From: Butyricicoccus sp. Marseille-Q5471 | Lineage (GTDB): Bacteria; Bacillota; Clostridia; Oscillospirales; Butyricicoccaceae | Direction: 5' to 3' | DNA length: 64,000 bases | Assembly (NCBI RefSeq): GCF_951230135.1 | Contig: NZ_CATNVC010000010.1 | Location: 32,460 to 96,459 of the forward strand | Part shown: piece after piece, positions 60,257 to 64,000 of the stretch | Position numbering within the stretch: the first letter of the stretch is position 1 | Layout of the letters: every line of letters begins with the position of its first letter | Made by a program: the position numbers and the translations under genes | The notes under the pieces: generated by a model | Database searches by the model: none | Told to the model about the DNA's origin: nothing | The model's input: the letters and a program-made list of their open reading frames with translations, nothing else

Positions 60257-60295
60257 AGGCGGACGTTCTGCAAAAAAATGCAGGGCGTCCGCCTC
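60257..60295 (+). terminator. Hairpin after fprA
   Basis: GGCGGACG...TCTGCA pairs with TGCAGG...CGTCCGCC around an A7 loop; only a weak T-run follows, so termination is likely but imperfect. Confidence 0.6.
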
Positions 60296-60387
60296 TTGAT
60301 TTATGATTTAATAGATGGTGTGCATATTTCGGTAGAAAAAGCACAATTTGTGTGATATACTGTTGTCCATAGAAAGGCGGGATGTTC

Positions 60388-61440
60388 ATGCCGAGAAAGG
60401 CGACAATCAATATGGTGGCCGAGCGGGCGGGAGTCTCGCGCGGTACGGTAGACCGGGTGCTGAACCAGCGGCCTCATGTCAAGCCGGATATTTATGAGCG
60501 GGTTGTAAGGACGATGCAGGAACTCGGCTATGTGCCGCCGCGCGAGGAACAGGCCGAAGCGCTCGGACTGGCGCTGCCGTCCATGGAAACCTGTACATTG
60601 GGTGTTTTGCTGCCGAATTGGCATGGGTATTTTAAAAGTGAGGTGCTGCGCGGCATTGAAGATGCAATGACGCTGCTCAGAAATTATTCGGTTGAAATCT
60701 TGGTGGAGGAGTGCGAAAGCGACCTGCCGGATGAGAGCATAGAACGGTTGGAGCATCTGGCCGAGCAGGGCGTAAAAGGCATTGCGTTGTGTGCCAAGGA
60801 TCATATCACCATTGTCGAGAAGGTGAACGAGCTATATGATCGGGGCATTCCGACGGTGACGTTCAATTCGGATTTGACGGACAGCAAGCGCCTGTGCTTT
60901 GTCGGGCAGGATTTAATGCGCGGCGGCCGTGTGGCGGGTGAGCTGATGGCCAAGTATCTGCAACCCAGCGATCGCCTGCTGATTGCGGTGGGCAATCCGG
61001 AATTCAATGCGCATCGGCTGCGCCTGCAGGGTTTTTGCGAGCGCATGCACGAACGCGGATTTGACAGTACGCATTTGGAAATTGTAGAAACGTACAATGA
61101 TTACTCTCTCACATATCAGAAGGTGGAACGGGCATTGCAGAGCATTCCGAACTTAAAGGGCATTTATATGGCAAATCATAGCGTTACGGGGTGTGTAGAG
61201 GCGCTTCGTGCCGCGGGCCGGCAGCGGGAGATTCATGTAGTCAGCCATGATCTGACCGATTCGACAAGACGCCTGCTGCGAAGCGGCGAGGTCGATTTTG
61301 CAATCGTACAGAACATCTATCGGCAGGGATATCGGCCGCTGATTCTATTGCGCGAGTATGTACAGCGGCACATTTCACCACAGCTTGAAGCAGATCGGAC
61401 GACAATCGAAATCGTTTGTTCGGAAAATATCGGTATCTAA
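60388..61440 (+). CDS. LacI-family regulator, copy 1
   Basis: A 350-residue regulator. The LacI HTH 'TINMVAERAGVSRGTVDRVL' is followed by a periplasmic-binding-protein-type sugar domain ('CTLGVLLPNWHGYFKSEVLR', 'GRVAGELMAKYL'). The ATG at 60388 has better SD spacing than the one at 60382. CACAATTTGTG at about 60346 overlaps the likely -10 region and may be an operator. Paralogue of the next regulator (identical 'VSRGTVDRVL' and 'FVGQDL' stretches). Probably senses a sugar or inositol for the operon below. Confidence 0.9.
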   Translation: MPRKATINMVAERAGVSRGTVDRVLNQRPHVKPDIYERVVRTMQELGYVPPREEQAEALGLALPSMETCTLGVLLPNWHGYFKSEVLRGIEDAMTLLRNYSVEILVEECESDLPDESIERLEHLAEQGVKGIALCAKDHITIVEKVNELYDRGIPTVTFNSDLTDSKRLCFVGQDLMRGGRVAGELMAKYLQPSDRLLIAVGNPEFNAHRLRLQGFCERMHERGFDSTHLEIVETYNDYSLTYQKVERALQSIPNLKGIYMANHSVTGCVEALRAAGRQREIHVVSHDLTDSTRRLLRSGEVDFAIVQNIYRQGYRPLILLREYVQRHISPQLEADRTTIEIVCSENIGI

Positions 61441-61455
61441 TAGAAGAAACGCAAG

Positions 61456-61492
61456 GGCGGAATCCTGAATGTTTAGGATTCCGTCTTTTTTT
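61456..61492 (+). terminator. Terminator of LacI copy 1
   Basis: GGAATCCT/AGGATTCC with a loop of 8 and a T7 run. Confidence 0.85.
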
Positions 61493-61762
61493 ATTGATGT
61501 CGCATGAAAATCTCGGAAACAAAATGCCTGTGTGCATAAAAGCACATATATGAAACCGAAATTAGAATATGCAGCAGGGCGGAATGAGCAAAACAAACAA
61601 TTATACATATAAAATATTGTGAAAAAGCTCTTAAACTGCTGAAATATCCCGATTTATTGACGAAGTTAATGAAATCGATAAGGTAAATCGGCACAAAGTG
61701 TGCACAAAACAAAAAAGAATTTTAACACGAAGAATAAGTTTGAATTTTCGAGATAAATCTGA

Positions 61763-61812
61763 TTGACAAAGAGATTTGAGGGTGATATAAATTAATTGTG
61801 CTAAGAAGCACG
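61763..61812 (+). promoter_or_regulatory. Promoter and inverted repeat of the second LacI operon
   Basis: TTGACA (61763-61768), 17 bases and TATAAA (61786-61791) form a strong promoter. GTGCT-N4-AGCAC just downstream is a LacI-like operator. The 340-base AT-rich gap (61495-61835) holds another TGTGC-N6-GCACA repeat near 61533 and no gene. Confidence 0.7.
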
Positions 61813-61835
61813 GAAAAATAAAAGGCACATGAAAT

Positions 61836-62861
61836 ATGACGAGAGTAACAATACAAATGATTGCAGAGTATGCCGGCGTGTCGCGCGGTACGGTAGATCG
61901 GGTGCTGCATGACCGACCCAATGTCAATCCTGACATAAAGGAACGGATTATGCAGATTATTCAAACATCCGGATACGCGGCACAAATGGCACAGTCAGCG
62001 GGACTAAAAAAACGCATCGGCATCCTGCTCCCCGGCAACGGTTGGTTCTACGCGGATTTAAAGCGGGAGTGGCTCCGAGGCGTGAACGATGCGCGGCAAA
62101 TGGTTGAACCGTTGGGATTTGAAGTGGAAGTGGTGGAGTGCGAGACGGACCTGCCATATGAATTTGCGGAAAAGATTGAACTGATGAGAGCGCACGGTCT
62201 GGATGGTCTGGCAATCAGCTCGAAGAACAATCCGGCAATCCGAAAGCTCATCGACGGGGTGGTGCAGGACGGCATTCCCGTTCTAACGTACAATAGTGAC
62301 ATTCCGGGAAGCCGCCGCCTCTGCTTTGTCGGTCAGGATTTGCACAGAAGCGGCAAGGTCGCTGCGGATTTGATTTGCAAATTTGCCGGCAGACAAGGTG
62401 AAATTTTAGTAGTTGCGGGTAATTTGGAGATTGACGCTCACCGACAGCGCGTAAACGGATTCATGGAAAAGTGTGCCGGAGAAGGCATTGGAGCGGATCG
62501 GCTGACACTGGTGGAAAGCTTCAATGAATACGTGCTGACATATGAAAAAGTGCGGGAGCAGCTGGAACAAAAACCGTCGCTGCGAGCAATTTATATGGCA
62601 AATGAAAGTGTGGCTGCCTGCGCAGAGGCGATTGCTCGAAGCGACAGGCGGGGAAAAATCATGGTGGTTGGAAACGATTTGATAGCACCCACCAGAAAGC
62701 TGCTTGCAGAAGGAACGGTTGATTTTATCATCGAGCAGAACGTGTACTGGCAGGGTTACGAGCCGGTGATGCTGCTGAAAAAGTACATCATGGCTCCCAA
62801 TAGCCCGGTCGAACCGTTTTTGTTTACCAATATCAGCGTAATCAACTCGGAGAATATGTAA
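61836..62861 (+). CDS. LacI-family regulator, copy 2
   Basis: A 341-residue regulator paralogous to the preceding one. HTH 'TIQMIAEYAGVSRGTVDRVL' and sugar-binding domain ('RIGILLPGNGWFYADLKREW', 'LCFVGQDLHRSGKVAADLIC'). It is the first gene of an operon with the IolE-like dehydratase (27 bases downstream) and an ABC transporter, so it likely responds to inositol or a related sugar. Confidence 0.9.
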   Translation: MTRVTIQMIAEYAGVSRGTVDRVLHDRPNVNPDIKERIMQIIQTSGYAAQMAQSAGLKKRIGILLPGNGWFYADLKREWLRGVNDARQMVEPLGFEVEVVECETDLPYEFAEKIELMRAHGLDGLAISSKNNPAIRKLIDGVVQDGIPVLTYNSDIPGSRRLCFVGQDLHRSGKVAADLICKFAGRQGEILVVAGNLEIDAHRQRVNGFMEKCAGEGIGADRLTLVESFNEYVLTYEKVREQLEQKPSLRAIYMANESVAACAEAIARSDRRGKIMVVGNDLIAPTRKLLAEGTVDFIIEQNVYWQGYEPVMLLKKYIMAPNSPVEPFLFTNISVINSENM

Positions 62862-62888
62862 CTGATGAAAATAAGAAGGAGGAAGAAA

Positions 62889-63779
62889 ATGTTCAATAAT
62901 GTAAAGCTCGGTATTGCACCAATTGGCTGGACGAATGACGACATGCCGCAGCTCGGCGGCAAACTGACTTTCGAGCAGATGGTTTCGGAAGCCGCGCTTG
63001 CGGGGTTTCAGGGAACTGAGGTTGGCGGTAAATTCCCAAGCGATCCGGCGGAGCTCGGCAAAGCGCTTGATTTGCGCGGTCTTAAAATCGCAAGCCAGTG
63101 GTTTTCCAGCTTTCTGTGCTCCACGCCATATGAGGAAAATGAGGAGGCGTTTCTCAAACAGCTGGAATTTCTGGAGGCCGTAGGTGCGCAGCGCATCAAT
63201 GTCTGTGAGCTGACAAGATGCCTGTTTGCAGAGGAGTGCTCCATGTTCGGCGAAAATAAGCCGATTGCAACGGACGCGGAGTGGGACAGCCTGTGCAGTG
63301 GGCTGAACCGTCTGGGCAAAATTGCTTTTGATCGAGGCTTTAAGCTGTGCTTCCATCATCATATGGCGACTGTGGTACAGACATTTGCAGAAACAAAGCG
63401 TCTGCTTGATAACACAGATGCGCGCTATGTGTACTTATGTTTTGACACGGGTCACTTCACCTTTGCGGGCGAGGATGCGGTCAAGGCAGCACGGGAATTT
63501 GGAAACCGCATCGGACATGTGCATTTGAAGGACATTCGTCCGGCGCAGATGAAGAAGGCGTATGATGAGGGCTTCTGGTTTCGTAAAGCGGTGTTCGAAG
63601 GCTGTTTCACCATTCCGGGTGACGGCTGTGTTGATTATCCGGGCGTATTTGCTGCACTGCAGGAGGCGCATTACGAGGGTTGGTTTATCGTGGAAGCCGA
63701 GCAGGACCCGACTAAGGCGAATCCATTCGAATATGCGCTGATGGCACGTGAATACATTCGAAAAACTGCAGGAATCTGA
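62889..63779 (+). CDS. Inosose dehydratase-like (IolE family) TIM-barrel enzyme
   Basis: A 296-residue TIM-barrel protein. It starts 'MFNNVKLGIAPIGWTNDDMP', the signature of 2-keto-myo-inositol dehydratase (IolE), and has the metal ligands expected in 'FHHHMATVVQ', 'CFDTGHFTFAGED', 'GHVHLKDIRP' and 'IVEAEQDPTKANPF'. IolE removes water from scyllo-inosose in inositol breakdown. ATG 62889 has AGGAGG upstream. Other iol genes are not in the window, so a related cyclitol or sugar substrate is possible. Confidence 0.85.
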   Translation: MFNNVKLGIAPIGWTNDDMPQLGGKLTFEQMVSEAALAGFQGTEVGGKFPSDPAELGKALDLRGLKIASQWFSSFLCSTPYEENEEAFLKQLEFLEAVGAQRINVCELTRCLFAEECSMFGENKPIATDAEWDSLCSGLNRLGKIAFDRGFKLCFHHHMATVVQTFAETKRLLDNTDARYVYLCFDTGHFTFAGEDAVKAAREFGNRIGHVHLKDIRPAQMKKAYDEGFWFRKAVFEGCFTIPGDGCVDYPGVFAALQEAHYEGWFIVEAEQDPTKANPFEYALMAREYIRKTAGI

Positions 63780-63892
63780 TAATAACATCCTCATTCTCTC
63801 TCTTTCTCGTTTGGTCGGCGGCAGTTTGGTTCGCATACCGAATTGCCGCCGGTGTGGAGGGAGATTCACATTAATAGGGAGGCGAACGGCAA

Positions 63893-64000
63893 ATGAACGA
63901 GGAATACATCGTCCGCATGGAGGACATCACGGTTCAGTTCCCCGGCGTGCTGGCGCTGGACAAGGTGCGATTTGACGCGAAACCCGGCGAGGTGCACGTG
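63893..64000 (+). CDS. Sugar ABC transporter ATP-binding protein, 5' part
   Basis: The first 36 residues of an RbsA/MglA-type ATPase: 'EDITVQFPGVLALDKVRFDA' then 'KPGEVHV', just before the Walker A motif, which lies beyond the window. GGGAGG precedes the ATG. The gene continues the LacI-IolE operon and probably imports its substrate. Confidence 0.85.
   Translation, partial: MNEEYIVRMEDITVQFPGVLALDKVRFDAKPGEVHV

Overview
The window looks like a chromosomal piece of a spore-forming, obligately anaerobic, monoderm Firmicute. The most likely home is a gut clostridium of the Oscillospirales/Ruminococcaceae type; this is inferred from gene families, not from an rRNA. Evidence includes dipicolinate synthase genes (dpaA, dpaB), spoVG, NiaR, RNase J, YlmH, an [FeFe]-hydrogenase fusion, a flavodiiron protein and consensus sigma-A promoters with AGGAGG ribosome-binding sites.

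The main discovery is in the middle. The sporulation gene dpaA (spoVFA) is split into two same-strand halves about 23 kb apart. Codons 1-132 lie at 35278-34883 and the last 159 codons at 11712-11233, both on the minus strand. Between them sits a 23,170-bp element (about 11714-34887). It carries a large serine recombinase and a 43-codon ORF at one end, a complete type IV pilus operon with a giant secreted protein, a VWA-domain membrane protein, and a MATE transporter with its MarR regulator. Joining the ends at the shared TCCC restores a 291-codon dpaA in frame. Joining the element's own ends makes a site with inverted arms (TAYCGCTAAT, 9 of 10 matching) centred on the shared CC, as expected for a serine-recombinase attP. 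The layout matches the skin and vfbin elements that are excised in the sporulation mother cell, but here the host gene is dpaA and the cargo is a pilus system.

Layout: 1-860, end of a sugar isomerase gene and an unknown gene. 951-3577, decayed aldo/keto reductase, frameshifted MATE gene and MarR. 3658-6514, hydrogenase-rubredoxin-rubrerythrin fusion and a flavodoxin. 6556-7230, two decayed Cys-rich paralogues. 7356-7546, tRNA-Tyr and tRNA-Thr. 7655-10599, XRE regulator, thioesterase, MutY and a deoxyinosine glycosylase. 10646-35278, dpaB, split dpaA and the element. 35369-40494, secreted coiled-coil protein, MMPL exporter and TetR. 40542-52326, housekeeping genes (glycolipid synthesis, SpoVG, MurC, niacin uptake and NiaR, 3D-domain protein, RNase J, BirA, YlmH). 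52397-56374, S-layer-type protein, GH13 enzyme and L19. 56507-60240, an Rrf2-controlled acyl-CoA dehydrogenase-EtfA-rubredoxin fusion and a flavodiiron protein. 60388-64000, two LacI regulators, an IolE-like dehydratase and the start of a sugar ABC ATPase.

Electron-transfer fusions recur. The hydrogenase is fused to rubrerythrin, and the acyl-CoA dehydrogenase is fused to an ETF FAD domain and rubredoxin beside an oxygen-reducing flavodiiron protein. Both suggest reductive detoxification of oxygen or peroxide in an anaerobe.
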